DNA from: Bacteroidota bacterium
GTDB lineage: Bacteria; Bacteroidota; Bacteroidia; Chitinophagales; Chitinophagaceae
Direction: 5' to 3'
DNA: 9,124 bases
Assembly: GCA_023426425.1 (NCBI GenBank)
Contig: JAFAAT010000143.1
Span: 1 to 9,124, forward strand
Part shown: positions 1 through 7,227 of the stretch, one piece after another
How positions within the stretch are numbered: the first letter of the stretch is position 1
Layout of the letters: each line of letters starts with the position of its first letter
Position numbers and translations under genes: made by a program
The notes under the pieces: model-generated
Told to the model about the DNA's origin: nothing
Databases searched by the model: none
The model's input: the letters and a program-made list of their open reading frames with translations, nothing else

Positions 1-38
1 AGCTTGCACACCACCGGGCTTCCAACTTCTTTGCAGGA

Positions 39-647
39 TTAGCTCGCGCGCTTAATCGAACATCCAACAGACTTCGTGCTGTTCGGATCAATCGGCTGAC
101 CTTTGATCATATTGTCGATTGCAGCTCTCAGGAAAATCTGCTTAGACTCCGCAGGCTTCGACGGATTATCTTCCATGGCTCCTTTGTAAACCAGTTTGCC
201 ATTGCCATCAAAAAGGAAAACCTCAGGCGTCCTGGTTGCTCCAAATGCATTTGCAATTTCAGAGTTAGCATCGATAACATAAGGCACCTTATATCCCTGA
301 TCTCTCGAATAGGCTTTCATTGCTTCAGGTGAGTCATCCTCACCACGCTGAGCCTCATTCGAGTTGATAATGATCATTCCTATACCTCTTTCCGTTGCGT
401 ATTGGATCATCTCCCTGGTGCGCTCCTGTGCTTTGATCACATAAGGACAGGTATTGCAGGAGAACATTACCAACAGTCCTTTGCTGGTCTTCACATCATT
501 AAGAGCAACCTTTCCTCCGCTCACAGTTGTCGTCTTCACCGCAGCCTTCGGAATACTGCTTCCAATAGCCAGACTGGTGTACGACTGCGCAGCTACAGAA
601 AATGCGCTAAGCAAAAGAATGGATACAATCGGTAGGATCTTCTTCAT
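39..647 (-). CDS. Exported redoxin / thioredoxin-fold protein (AhpC/TSA-like, PRX_like1 type)
   Basis: A 202-residue thiol redox protein that probably acts in the periplasm. Residues 1-20 form a Sec signal peptide (MKK, a hydrophobic stretch, then AA before Q21). The thioredoxin fold follows: the redox motif is C64-N-T-C67 followed by PYV, and the cis-proline loop is T140-P141 in TRTPEVFLF. The C-terminus carries a third cysteine in the phrase VGCSIK (C196). The CPYV motif together with a terminal GCSIK is characteristic of the PRX_like1 branch of the redoxin superfamily; this assignment is from recalled family knowledge. No substrate can be named. It is the last gene of the tight minus-strand run, starting 28 bp after the stop of the cytochrome c/copper monooxygenase gene, so the two are probably co-transcribed and may share a redox pathway (inference). 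No clear ribosome binding site is visible, which is common in Bacteroidota. Only 38 bases remain downstream, so a terminator cannot be judged. Confidence 0.9.
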   Translation of the reverse strand: MKKILPIVSILLLSAFSVAAQSYTSLAIGSSIPKAAVKTTTVSGGKVALNDVKTSKGLLVMFSCNTCPYVIKAQERTREMIQYATERGIGMIIINSNEAQRGEDDSPEAMKAYSRDQGYKVPYVIDANSEIANAFGATRTPEVFLFDGNGKLVYKGAMEDNPSKPAESKQIFLRAAIDNMIKGQPIDPNSTKSVGCSIKRAS

Positions 648-675
648 TGGTCAAGTGTTTTTTTAGATGCTAAAG

Positions 676-2052
676 TTACTTAGTTTCCAGGCTTATATCT
701 TCATCTCCTGGGCGATATGGCAAATAGGAGATGATAAACTGAAACATCTCGTCTGTCGCCCGCATACTTCCATTCTGATCAGTCACTATCTGCGGTGGAT
801 TAAACGGATTGTTCAGGTTTGCAGTAGTGTTGTCATATATTCCTTCTGCAATGATGGTACTGCCCGCAGGCACCTTCACCATTTTTTTAAACGTATAGAA
901 ATACTGCCAGTTAAAATCCCAACGCGGGATCGAAATTAGACGGATCGTGTCTCCATCAGGCCTTACCGCATAGGCCTTAAAACTTTTTCCTAATAGGTGC
1001 ATGTGGGGATTAACCGTCAGAATAGAAATATCTGCCGGAATGGTGTATTGGCTCCAGACTTTTTTTGTCGTGTTCGGCAGAATTACAAGATTCGGCTCCA
1101 CCGGTGCAACACCCCAGGTGCCCAGCTGAAACTCCTGCAGCGGACGATCAGGTGGGGACTTCGTCAGGAAGATATTGATCCACGATGAGTCCCTTACCTC
1201 CTTTTTCGTAAATCCATAGTGTAGGTCATTCAAAAAGAAGGCTCCTTGTCTGGGCAATATATAGCCTCCAATCCCCTTCGGGTAGGTTTGTGCTGTCACA
1301 CCCGGCAGGTAGTTAACTACCGATTTCTGAAGGATAGGGTAGGTGCCATCATCATTAGGTAGCCCTAGCTTCTCAAATGCCAGTCTCACAGTAGTATCAT
1401 TTACCACATCTGTGATATGCTCACCTTCAAATACATCCTTCTTTTTACCCGGCTCATAGATCACCATATCTCCATTCACGTGATGCACAACATTGTTATG
1501 CCCGGGTACAAATTCTATTACACTCGCATACGAATTTGCAGGTAGCTCAAACGGCACTTTTACCAATAAAAACCTGTCACTGCTGTTTGCAGGCAACGTG
1601 ACAGGAGGTACCGGCAGTCGGATGTCCGGAATGCCTATCATCGAGCCGGATGGATAATCAGGTAGCGGTGGTAGCTTATCCTGTGGTCCTTCAGGACTCC
1701 CTTGCTTCACCCACCTCTGGAAAATTTCAATTTCTTTTTCAGTCAACACTCTCTGACCTGCAAACTCAGTATAATGAGGATCCGCTGGCCACGGTGGCAT
1801 CATGCGCTCCTTCGTAACAAAGGCAATGGCACTGGCATAGGCCTTTGCCTGTTGGTAATTCTCCAATGCAAAATGGGCACTGCCCCCGGTACGATGGCAA
1901 TAGGTACAATTCTGAAATAGCAGGGGAGCTACATGTTCACTGAAGTTCACCTTGTCAGGCACGCCCTGCTCCTCTCCACAAGAAACAACAAGTGTAAAAA
2001 AACTGAGTACAAGGAAGCAACTAAACCTGTTCCGGCTGATTCTTTTCTGCAT
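676..2052 (-). CDS. Lipoprotein with cytochrome c domain fused to PHM-like type II copper monooxygenase domain
   Basis: A 458-residue lipoprotein, numbered from the ATG at 2052. That start places a basic, hydrophobic signal directly before lipobox LVVSC (C25). The next ATG upstream, at 2082, would add ten residues with a poor signal; the chosen start also has GGGGAA about nine bases upstream. Residues ~37-120 form a small cytochrome c domain: heme motif C49-TYC-H53, with the MPPW phrase at 85-88 probably supplying the axial methionine. Residues ~150-450 resemble the two-domain copper type II ascorbate-dependent monooxygenases (PHM, dopamine beta-hydroxylase). All six copper ligands can be matched by motif: H190-H191 and H278 (LHYG) for the first copper; H350-M-H352 and M436 (in TDEMF) for the second. 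The mature protein has only the lipid-bearing and two heme cysteines, so the disulfides of animal PHM are absent. It is probably an extracytoplasmic oxidoreductase; the substrate is unknown. The gene overlaps the upstream YihY gene by 32 bp. Confidence 0.88.
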   Translation of the reverse strand: MQKRISRNRFSCFLVLSFFTLVVSCGEEQGVPDKVNFSEHVAPLLFQNCTYCHRTGGSAHFALENYQQAKAYASAIAFVTKERMMPPWPADPHYTEFAGQRVLTEKEIEIFQRWVKQGSPEGPQDKLPPLPDYPSGSMIGIPDIRLPVPPVTLPANSSDRFLLVKVPFELPANSYASVIEFVPGHNNVVHHVNGDMVIYEPGKKKDVFEGEHITDVVNDTTVRLAFEKLGLPNDDGTYPILQKSVVNYLPGVTAQTYPKGIGGYILPRQGAFFLNDLHYGFTKKEVRDSSWINIFLTKSPPDRPLQEFQLGTWGVAPVEPNLVILPNTTKKVWSQYTIPADISILTVNPHMHLLGKSFKAYAVRPDGDTIRLISIPRWDFNWQYFYTFKKMVKVPAGSTIIAEGIYDNTTANLNNPFNPPQIVTDQNGSMRATDEMFQFIISYLPYRPGDEDISLETK

Positions 2053-2959
2053 GTTCGGTTTTCCCCAGCAAGATGCTGACATTCAATTCGTAACCCAACA
2101 AAATTACCAGAGTATTCAACCACATCCAAACCATAAACGCTATCAAAGTCCCAATAGGCCCATAGACTTTGTTGTAATTGATAAAATTGTTCACCAGCGC
2201 GAAAAATACGGTCGTGGCTACCACACTCAATAACGTGGCAAACACTGCTCCGGGTGAGATAAATGGAAACCGTTGTTGCAACGAAGGTCCATAAGTGTAT
2301 ATGATCGATATGGTAAAAAAGATAATGAGGATGATGATGCACAAGCTAAATATCTTAATAGCGAGCACACTATTAAAAATGCGTTCAAGAAGCCCGTTTA
2401 CCGCATTTGTCTGTATGATTAGCACCGCAAGTGATACTACAGCCACACAGATTAGCATCACGGTCAACTTAATTGCCGTCCACCGTCGCTTCAGCTTGGT
2501 CCTCTTTACGTAAACAGGTACACTTCGGTCAAAAGCTCGCATCAACCCCATCATGCCATTCGAGGAGAAGAATAACGTCAGCAGGATACCAAAGGATAGC
2601 AGGTCTGTCCGTTCATTTGTCATAAAATCCTGCACTACCAGGCTCACATTGGAGTAGATGCGTTCGTTGGGAGTCACTAGATGGATAGTTCGAAGTATCG
2701 TATCCTGAACATCCCCCAGGGGCAGATAAGGCACCAGGGAAAACAGAAACAGTAACGTCGGCGGGATAGCCATCACGAAATTATAGGTCACAGCAGCACT
2801 CCGCTCATTCAAATGGGTGTGTTTCACCTCTCTGAAGAACACTTTCGGCACGTCAAATAGTGACAGCCCCTGAAAACCTGGTGGACTGATCTCCTTGAGC
2901 GCATGAATAAAGACACGTACCGGTGCCCATTTTATGATGGTGAGTTCGAGTCTTGTCAT
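2021..2959 (-). CDS. YihY/BrkB family inner-membrane protein
   Basis: A 312-residue polytopic membrane protein, normal in length for the YihY/virulence factor BrkB family (once misnamed ribonuclease BN). Hydrophobic segments lie at about residues 56-80, 118-140, 162-185, 200-222, 236-258 and 266-298, giving the six helices usual for the family. The last segment contains the family-like phrase YGPIGTLIAFMVWMWL followed by LLGYELN. The first ~50 residues and the C-terminal tail are polar. The molecular function of the family is not established and none is inferred here. The ATG lies 11 bp after the DPP IV stop with no strong Shine-Dalgarno sequence, so translational coupling is likely. The last 32 bp overlap the start of the downstream cytochrome c/copper protein in another frame, so part of that gene's ribosome-binding region lies inside this reading frame. 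Confidence 0.9.
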   Translation of the reverse strand: MTRLELTIIKWAPVRVFIHALKEISPPGFQGLSLFDVPKVFFREVKHTHLNERSAAVTYNFVMAIPPTLLFLFSLVPYLPLGDVQDTILRTIHLVTPNERIYSNVSLVVQDFMTNERTDLLSFGILLTLFFSSNGMMGLMRAFDRSVPVYVKRTKLKRRWTAIKLTVMLICVAVVSLAVLIIQTNAVNGLLERIFNSVLAIKIFSLCIIILIIFFTISIIYTYGPSLQQRFPFISPGAVFATLLSVVATTVFFALVNNFINYNKVYGPIGTLIAFMVWMWLNTLVILLGYELNVSILLGKTEHAEKNQPEQV

Positions 2960-2970
2960 CCAATGGCAAG

Positions 2971-5142
2971 CTACAGATTGTTGAGGACAAAATCCGTCAT
3001 CCGGCGATACAGATGATAACGTGTATTACCTCCGGAGATACCATGTTTTCTGTTTGGGTAAAATTCACTGTCGTACTCTTTATTCGCCTTTATGAGTTCA
3101 TTGATCAACATTATCGAGTTCTGTACATGCACATTATCGTCACCGGTACCGTGCACCAGCAACAGTTTACCTTTAAGCTCGTCCACCATATTTTCCGGTG
3201 CGTTATTGTCATAGCCTTCGGGGTTCTCCTGTGGCGTGCGCATATAACGTTCAGTATAAATGTTGTCATAATACCTCCAGTTCGTTACCGGCGCTACTGA
3301 AATAGCCATCCTGAACACATCGTTACCTTTCATCAGGCTGGTCAGGCTCATAAACCCTCCATAGCTCCATCCCCAGATTCCAATCCTGCTCTTATCCACA
3401 TATGGCAGGGTCCCAAGATGCTTCGCTACTGCTATCTGATCCTCACTTTCCAGCTTCCCAAGTTGCAGATAGGTTTTCTTTTTAAACTCTTCACCGCGGA
3501 ATCCTGTTCCTGTGCCGTCGGTCGTAATGACTATATACCCCTTCTGCGCCAGCATCTGGTGCCAGAAATAGTCCGCAACTGGAAACTTGTCCGCCACTTG
3601 CTGCGACCCTGGCCCACTATATTGGAACATCAGCACAGGATACTTCTTTGTACTGTCAAAATCTGGTGGTGTCATCATCCACCCATGTAGCATCACACCT
3701 TTCTCAGCTCCCGGGAACCTTTTAAACCGCAGCTTTCCCAGGTCATACTCCTGCATTTTCGACACCAGTTCCTTGTTGTCCTCCAGGGTACGGATGATTT
3801 TACCATCCATAGCACGCAGATAAAATACAGGAGGCTGATTCAGTCTGGAATGTTTGTCAAGAAAATACCTATTACCTTCTATCGTAGTAATAGCATGGGT
3901 GCCTTTCTCAGGTGTCAGCTCTTTCTTGTTCTTGCCATTCCAGTTCACGGAATACAGTTTACGCGCAAGCGGCGACTCTTCCGCGGCAGTATAATAAAGC
4001 AGCTCCTTGTCTTTATTGATCCCGATTAGCTGGTCTATATCATAATCGCCCTGGGTAAGTCTGGTCAGCTTTTTCCTCCTCCAGTTAAACTTATAGAAAT
4101 GATTATAACCCGAGCGCTCACTACTAAATATAAACGACTCGTTGTCCGGCAGGAAATGCAGATTGTCGTCTATCTCAATATAGTACCGGTTCTTCTCTTC
4201 ATATACCACCTGAGTGGCTCCTGTTCGCGGACTTGCAAGCAAAAGTTCAAGATGGTTCTGATGGCGGTTCAGCCGGTAGATCATCAGACTACCCGGATCA
4301 TTCGTCCATTTGATTCTCGGTATGTACTGATCCTTTTCTTTCCCCAGGTCGGCATTCACCGTCTGCTGAGTCCCCAGGTTATAAAATCGTATCTGAACGA
4401 CTGAATTAGGATCTCCAGCCTTAGGATACTTGAATTTATAAGGGGTAGGGTAGAGGCTGTCATAAACGGTCATAGTAAACTCCGGTACCTGCCTTTCATC
4501 AAAACGATAGTACGCAAGGAAGTGACCATCCGGCGACCATTGATACGCTTTCGTAAACTGAAACTCCTCCTCATACACCCAGTCCGCATTACCATTGATA
4601 ATTTCATTGCGTCTGCCATCTGTAGTAACAGCTTTCAGCTTCCCGGTTTTCAGGTCCTTATAGAAAAGATTGTTATCCTTCACAAAAGCAACTTTCATCC
4701 CATCAGGTGAAAAGGACGCATGCAGCACTTTATCTTCATTCAGCAGTTCCAGCTGCCTGGTATTCCTGTCGTAGACATGAACCTTGTACAGTATCGACCT
4801 GCGGTACACAGGCTCCGCCTCGGAAAAGAACAGCATCTTTTGCTCGTCCTCACTGAAACTGTAATGATCTATTTTCAACCCTTCCGGTACCAGTGAATGT
4901 CTGTTGTCAAATAAAGTCTCAATCTCCGATCCCGTCTCCAGGTTGTACACCCTCACGATCTGTCTGCCGTCCTGGTTATCGATACGCAGGTAACGTTTCC
5001 CATCCTTCATGGCATTAAACCCGGGCACTGATTTAATTCGGAAGGTGTTCTTTCTCCAGATATCTTCTACTGTGATTTGTTTTTCCTGGGCAAACACCAT
5101 TTGCCCAACCAAACACATAAATAGCAGTACGGCTATACGCAT
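2971..5142 (-). CDS. Dipeptidyl peptidase IV (serine peptidase family S9B)
   Basis: A 723-residue exported serine peptidase that releases X-Pro or X-Ala dipeptides from peptide N-termini, probably in the periplasm. Residues 1-18 are a signal peptide (cleavage near FA-Q19). Residues ~40-460 form the DPP IV-type beta-propeller, including DWVYEEE at 187-193; the last two glutamates correspond to the pair that binds the substrate amino terminus in human DPP IV. Residues ~480-723 are the alpha/beta-hydrolase domain. The nucleophile is S593 in GWSYGG, the catalytic aspartate is in GDDNVH (D668 or D669), and the histidine is H700 in KHGI. Y508 in QYSGPGSQ matches the oxyanion-hole tyrosine, and YYDNIYTERYM at 624-634 matches the substrate-pocket region. 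Every key residue expected of an active enzyme is present, and the length is typical. A TATTTTTG promoter element lies just upstream. It is the first gene of the four-gene run and followed 11 bp later by the YihY gene. Confidence 0.96.
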   Translation of the reverse strand: MRIAVLLFMCLVGQMVFAQEKQITVEDIWRKNTFRIKSVPGFNAMKDGKRYLRIDNQDGRQIVRVYNLETGSEIETLFDNRHSLVPEGLKIDHYSFSEDEQKMLFFSEAEPVYRRSILYKVHVYDRNTRQLELLNEDKVLHASFSPDGMKVAFVKDNNLFYKDLKTGKLKAVTTDGRRNEIINGNADWVYEEEFQFTKAYQWSPDGHFLAYYRFDERQVPEFTMTVYDSLYPTPYKFKYPKAGDPNSVVQIRFYNLGTQQTVNADLGKEKDQYIPRIKWTNDPGSLMIYRLNRHQNHLELLLASPRTGATQVVYEEKNRYYIEIDDNLHFLPDNESFIFSSERSGYNHFYKFNWRRKKLTRLTQGDYDIDQLIGINKDKELLYYTAAEESPLARKLYSVNWNGKNKKELTPEKGTHAITTIEGNRYFLDKHSRLNQPPVFYLRAMDGKIIRTLEDNKELVSKMQEYDLGKLRFKRFPGAEKGVMLHGWMMTPPDFDSTKKYPVLMFQYSGPGSQQVADKFPVADYFWHQMLAQKGYIVITTDGTGTGFRGEEFKKKTYLQLGKLESEDQIAVAKHLGTLPYVDKSRIGIWGWSYGGFMSLTSLMKGNDVFRMAISVAPVTNWRYYDNIYTERYMRTPQENPEGYDNNAPENMVDELKGKLLLVHGTGDDNVHVQNSIMLINELIKANKEYDSEFYPNRKHGISGGNTRYHLYRRMTDFVLNNL

Positions 5143-5161
5143 AATTTCAACTTGTATCCGT

Positions 5162-5169
5162 CAAAAATA
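5162..5169 (-). promoter_or_regulatory. Putative Bacteroidetes -7 promoter element for the DPP IV-led operon
   Basis: On the minus strand this reads TATTTTTG, an exact match to the Bacteroidetes/sigma-ABfr -7 consensus TAnnTTTG. It ends 19 bases before the DPP IV ATG, implying a short leader of roughly 10-15 nt. The -33 TTG element is poor: only TTC occurs at about the right distance. It lies between the hairpin at 5200-5232 and the gene, as expected for a new transcription start. The same octamer precedes dnaX. Confidence 0.5.
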
Positions 5170-5199
5170 GGTGAACTGATTGAGAATGAAGAAGGGATA

Positions 5200-5232
5200 A
5201 AACGGGGGATTGTATTACGCAAACCCCCGTTT
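5200..5232 (-). terminator. Stem-loop, probable terminator after the T9SS-sorted protein gene
   Basis: A perfect 9-bp inverted repeat, AAACGGGGG (5200-5208) and CCCCCGTTT (5224-5232), encloses 15 nt. Three further pairs, TTG/CAA, can form inside the loop after an A-A mismatch. On the minus strand the GC-rich stem ends in GTTTTAT, a short U-tract. The hairpin starts about 85 bp after the stop of the sorting-domain protein gene. It suits an intrinsic terminator separating that gene from the DPP IV operon. The weak U-tract leaves a regulatory or transcript-stabilising hairpin possible. Confidence 0.5.
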
Positions 5233-5316
5233 CCAGTAATGCTGCGCCAGAATCCACTTCTCAGGCACAAGATGGTTAGTTTCTGTTGTTACTATACATT
5301 CAGCCTGACCGTGCGA

Positions 5317-6288
5317 TTATCTGGCTATCATCAACTTTCCAGAGTATTGCACAGCATCATCCCCGGCCCGGTAATAGTAAATTCCCGCGGGCAGATTTTG
5401 CAGGTTAAGTTGTCGCACATAAGGTCCATGATGAATCTTTCGCCCCGTTTGATTCCAGATGTCTATGACATAAGATTCACTCCCATCAATAACCGGAAAT
5501 TCAAACCTCCCATCTGATGAGGGGTTTGGATAAACTTCCAGGTCTCGTTTCGCCTCCTTGTCAGCTAATCCCCCATTGAAACCGTCATATTCAACTATGA
5601 TAGCGCCCAAAATCCAGCCATCCAGACTGTCAGGTATCGAATCGGAAACAAACCGGAACCGGAAAATAAGATCTAAATGCCAGTTTCCCTGGCAACTGGT
5701 AGTCACGTCACCGGTTTGTTTAATTGGATACCCATGAAAGTACTGAAACCTTGAATACTTCCAGCCTGTACTAACACCCGTGAATCCTAAACTGCCATCA
5801 GATAAAGTGTCAACCTTAGAGTAAAAGTTTTCAGTTCTGATCCCTAAAAAGCCTGCATCGTCTACATTGCAAGGTCCTTTTACATTTTCCCAGGTAACAC
5901 CGCTATCCAGCGAAAATTCCACAACTCCACCATCCAAACTGCCAGTTTGGTATTTATGCCAAAACGAAATGATCGGGTTCATTGACCAGGCAAAGCCAGG
6001 ATTATTTGGAGCTACAAACGCTAACGACTGATTAGCATTAACAAAATAGCTAGCTGTTGTGTCTGTCATCATGCCATGGGTCGCACCCGTATCCGCGAAG
6101 TAAGGCTTTGTCGTATTACCGTGCATCCATAGACTGTCCTGATGAAGCAGTAAAAATCGGTAGAGAGTGTCGTTTGTGTTAAAAGAAAACACCACTGAAT
6201 CTTTTGGAACACCATCAATAACGAAATGTTGACCACGGGACGGCATACTGATCGCGAGCAGACTTAGCAAAAGAACAAAGGCCTTCAT
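5317..6288 (-). CDS. Secreted protein with C-terminal type IX secretion (Por) sorting domain
   Basis: A 323-residue protein expected to be exported by Sec (signal peptide 1-19, ending near RG-Q20) and then carried across the outer membrane by the type IX system. Residues 250-323 are a type A sorting domain: EVYPNPSSDGRFEF at 251-264, a middle strand IDIWNQTGRKI, then LPAGIYYYRA and a basic end, KLMIAR. The body (~25-240) is beta-rich. WSMNPIISFWHKYQ followed by DGGVVEFSLDSGVTW (119-133) resembles the jelly-roll/immune-type sandwich modules often seen in Bacteroidetes surface proteins. No catalytic motif was recognised. C140 and C199 are the only cysteines and could form a disulfide. By eye its codons are more AT-rich than those of dnaX. 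It is separated from DPP IV by 174 bp containing a hairpin and promoter, so it is probably a separate unit. A weak -7-like TATATTTA lies at 6306-6313. Binding, adhesion or structural function is only a guess. Confidence 0.88.
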   Translation of the reverse strand: MKAFVLLLSLLAISMPSRGQHFVIDGVPKDSVVFSFNTNDTLYRFLLLHQDSLWMHGNTTKPYFADTGATHGMMTDTTASYFVNANQSLAFVAPNNPGFAWSMNPIISFWHKYQTGSLDGGVVEFSLDSGVTWENVKGPCNVDDAGFLGIRTENFYSKVDTLSDGSLGFTGVSTGWKYSRFQYFHGYPIKQTGDVTTSCQGNWHLDLIFRFRFVSDSIPDSLDGWILGAIIVEYDGFNGGLADKEAKRDLEVYPNPSSDGRFEFPVIDGSESYVIDIWNQTGRKIHHGPYVRQLNLQNLPAGIYYYRAGDDAVQYSGKLMIAR

Positions 6289-6324
6289 ATATACTGATTA
6301 CACTATAAATATAGCGACTCATCT

Positions 6325-6345
6325 GATAATAGATAAATTATTATC
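6325..6345. repeat. AT-rich inverted repeat at the end of the small membrane-protein gene
   Basis: GATAATA (6325-6331) and TATTATC (6339-6345) form a perfect 7-bp inverted repeat around a 7-nt spacer. It overlaps the stop codon of the 60-residue membrane-protein gene (6341-6343) and lies ~37-57 bp upstream of the next minus-strand gene. It has no GC-rich stem or U-tract, so it is not a typical terminator. It could be an operator-like palindrome or chance in AT-rich sequence. Confidence 0.3.
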
Positions 6346-6523
6346 TGCCTTTTCTCAACTTTTGAATCACCCCCGCGAGCACTGTAAAGAACACTCCACT
6401 CAAGATTAAAGCAACGAATATCCTGGTGTCAGGTACTCTATTTAGTAAATAAGAACACACCCCAAATCCGACGACGCTATAGGTAAGGAAAACTGCTAAA
6501 TGCTTTAGGATCCTTGTATTCAT
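6341..6523 (-). CDS. Small two-helix membrane protein, unknown function
   Basis: A predicted 60-residue protein starting with the ATG at 6523. The frame stays open upstream to a further ATG at 6637, but the extra 38 residues are irregular and proline-rich, and the shorter start gives a clean protein. It has a basic N-terminus (MNTRILKH), a hydrophobic helix at about residues 8-25, a polar turn (NRVPDTR), a second helix at about 33-51, and a basic end, KLRKGR. This helix-turn-helix with positive ends suggests an inner-membrane hairpin with both termini in the cytoplasm. No family was recognised and there is no Shine-Dalgarno sequence. A -7-like TACATTTT (6546-6553, one mismatch) lies upstream. 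It is 52 bp before the T9SS-sorted gene and could be co-transcribed with it. Amino-acid composition and position support a real gene, but conservation is untested. Confidence 0.55.
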   Translation of the reverse strand: MNTRILKHLAVFLTYSVVGFGVCSYLLNRVPDTRIFVALILSGVFFTVLAGVIQKLRKGR

Positions 6524-6980
6524 TGCCGGGCAGGGTTTTTTCGGAAAAATGTAAGAAGGCGCAGGTAAGTAGCTATTGACTGGTACGGCCAAGTATCCAA
6601 CATCAGATATGCTACACCTGCGCTTTATTTTTAACAATATGTATAGACTGCTTATTAATCAGCCGCCTGCGTTTAGTCTCTACTATATTAAAAAAGCTGT
6701 GCCAAACCTCGGCTGTCTCCCCGGAGTGCTTACCAGTAGCAGTTTCGCAGGAATTTTTTCAAAACAGCCACAGAGCAACATGGTCAACAAAATGTGGAAC
6801 TTTATAGTAGTTATCCGCTCTTGCAAACTGGGTCACACGGGCTAACTTCAACTTCTCTACAGGCTCCGGCAAGACAAGAATTCAACCAACCTCTGGCACA
6901 TTTATTTCGTCTAATTAAGGCTCCGGTCCGCTACCAGCGCGACTTTCACTCTAATATAATCTCTATTCTATAGAACAATC

Positions 6981-7035
6981 TCTTATAGAGACCTTATAGA
7001 GACATTATAGAGACCTTATAGAGACATCATAGAGA
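6981..7035. repeat. Five 11-bp tandem repeats, helically phased
   Basis: Five contiguous 11-bp units occupy 6981-6991, 6992-7002, 7003-7013, 7014-7024 and 7025-7035. The consensus is CCTTATAGAGA, and units differ from it only in their first four bases (TCTT, CCTT, CATT, CCTT, CATC). On the other strand the core reads TCTCTATAA. The preceding bases 6958-6980 contain two AATCTCT motifs and one TATAGAA, so the array may have decayed on that side or its TCTCT motifs may pair with downstream AGAGA. The array lies about 200 bp upstream of dnaX. An 11-bp period puts each copy on nearly the same face of the helix, consistent with cooperative protein binding or bent DNA, but simple slippage expansion could also produce it. 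Confidence 0.85.
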
Positions 7036-7219
7036 TCGCCCTCAATACCTCCGCCGCTACTCCATTGAATACGCGTTTTAACTGGCTCATGCCTGCCTGC
7101 TGTCAAAACCGGTATTACAACATTCTTCCCAGGCTCCTAAACGTATCCGCCCCTTTTCCCCCGCCTTAGTCTCTCACCATATCTTCATAACTTCTTTTTC
7201 TATTCTGCCCGCGGCTGTT

Positions 7220-7227
7220 TATTTTTG
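7220..7227 (+). promoter_or_regulatory. Putative Bacteroidetes -7 promoter element for dnaX
   Basis: TATTTTTG matches the TAnnTTTG consensus exactly and ends nine bases before the dnaX ATG at 7237. If it is used, transcription would start within a few bases of the start codon, making the mRNA nearly leaderless. The -33 element is weak (TTC at about the right spacing). GGAG at 7230-7233 is only three bases from the ATG, too close for an ideal Shine-Dalgarno. Confidence 0.45.

Noticed and set aside
2053..2082. Ten-residue N-terminal extension of the heme/copper lipoprotein (ATG at 2082)
   Set aside because: The extension would bury the basic n-region of an otherwise textbook lipoprotein signal peptide, and it has a weaker ribosome-binding context than the start at 2052.
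1947..2342. Minus-strand open frame across the YihY/lipoprotein junction
   Set aside because: It is an out-of-frame shadow of two well-supported genes. Its translation is histidine-rich and irregular.
6524..6637. Thirty-eight-residue extension of the small membrane protein
   Set aside because: The residues are proline-rich and irregular and do not form a signal peptide. The internal ATG gives a compact two-helix protein.
6576..6845. Plus-strand 89-codon open frame in the divergent region
   Set aside because: Its translation has no domain-like or signal pattern, it overlaps the upstream part of the minus-strand frame, and there is no start signal. It looks like chance.
6861..6936. Possible tRNA/tmRNA 3' end (CGCTACCA at 6929-6936, near two AGGCTCCGG copies)
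   Set aside because: There is no T-loop consensus, no matching acceptor strand and no cloverleaf, so the CCA-like end appears to be chance.
6981..7035. Possible CRISPR array
   Set aside because: The repeats are 11 bp with no spacers and there are no cas genes, so this is a simple tandem repeat.
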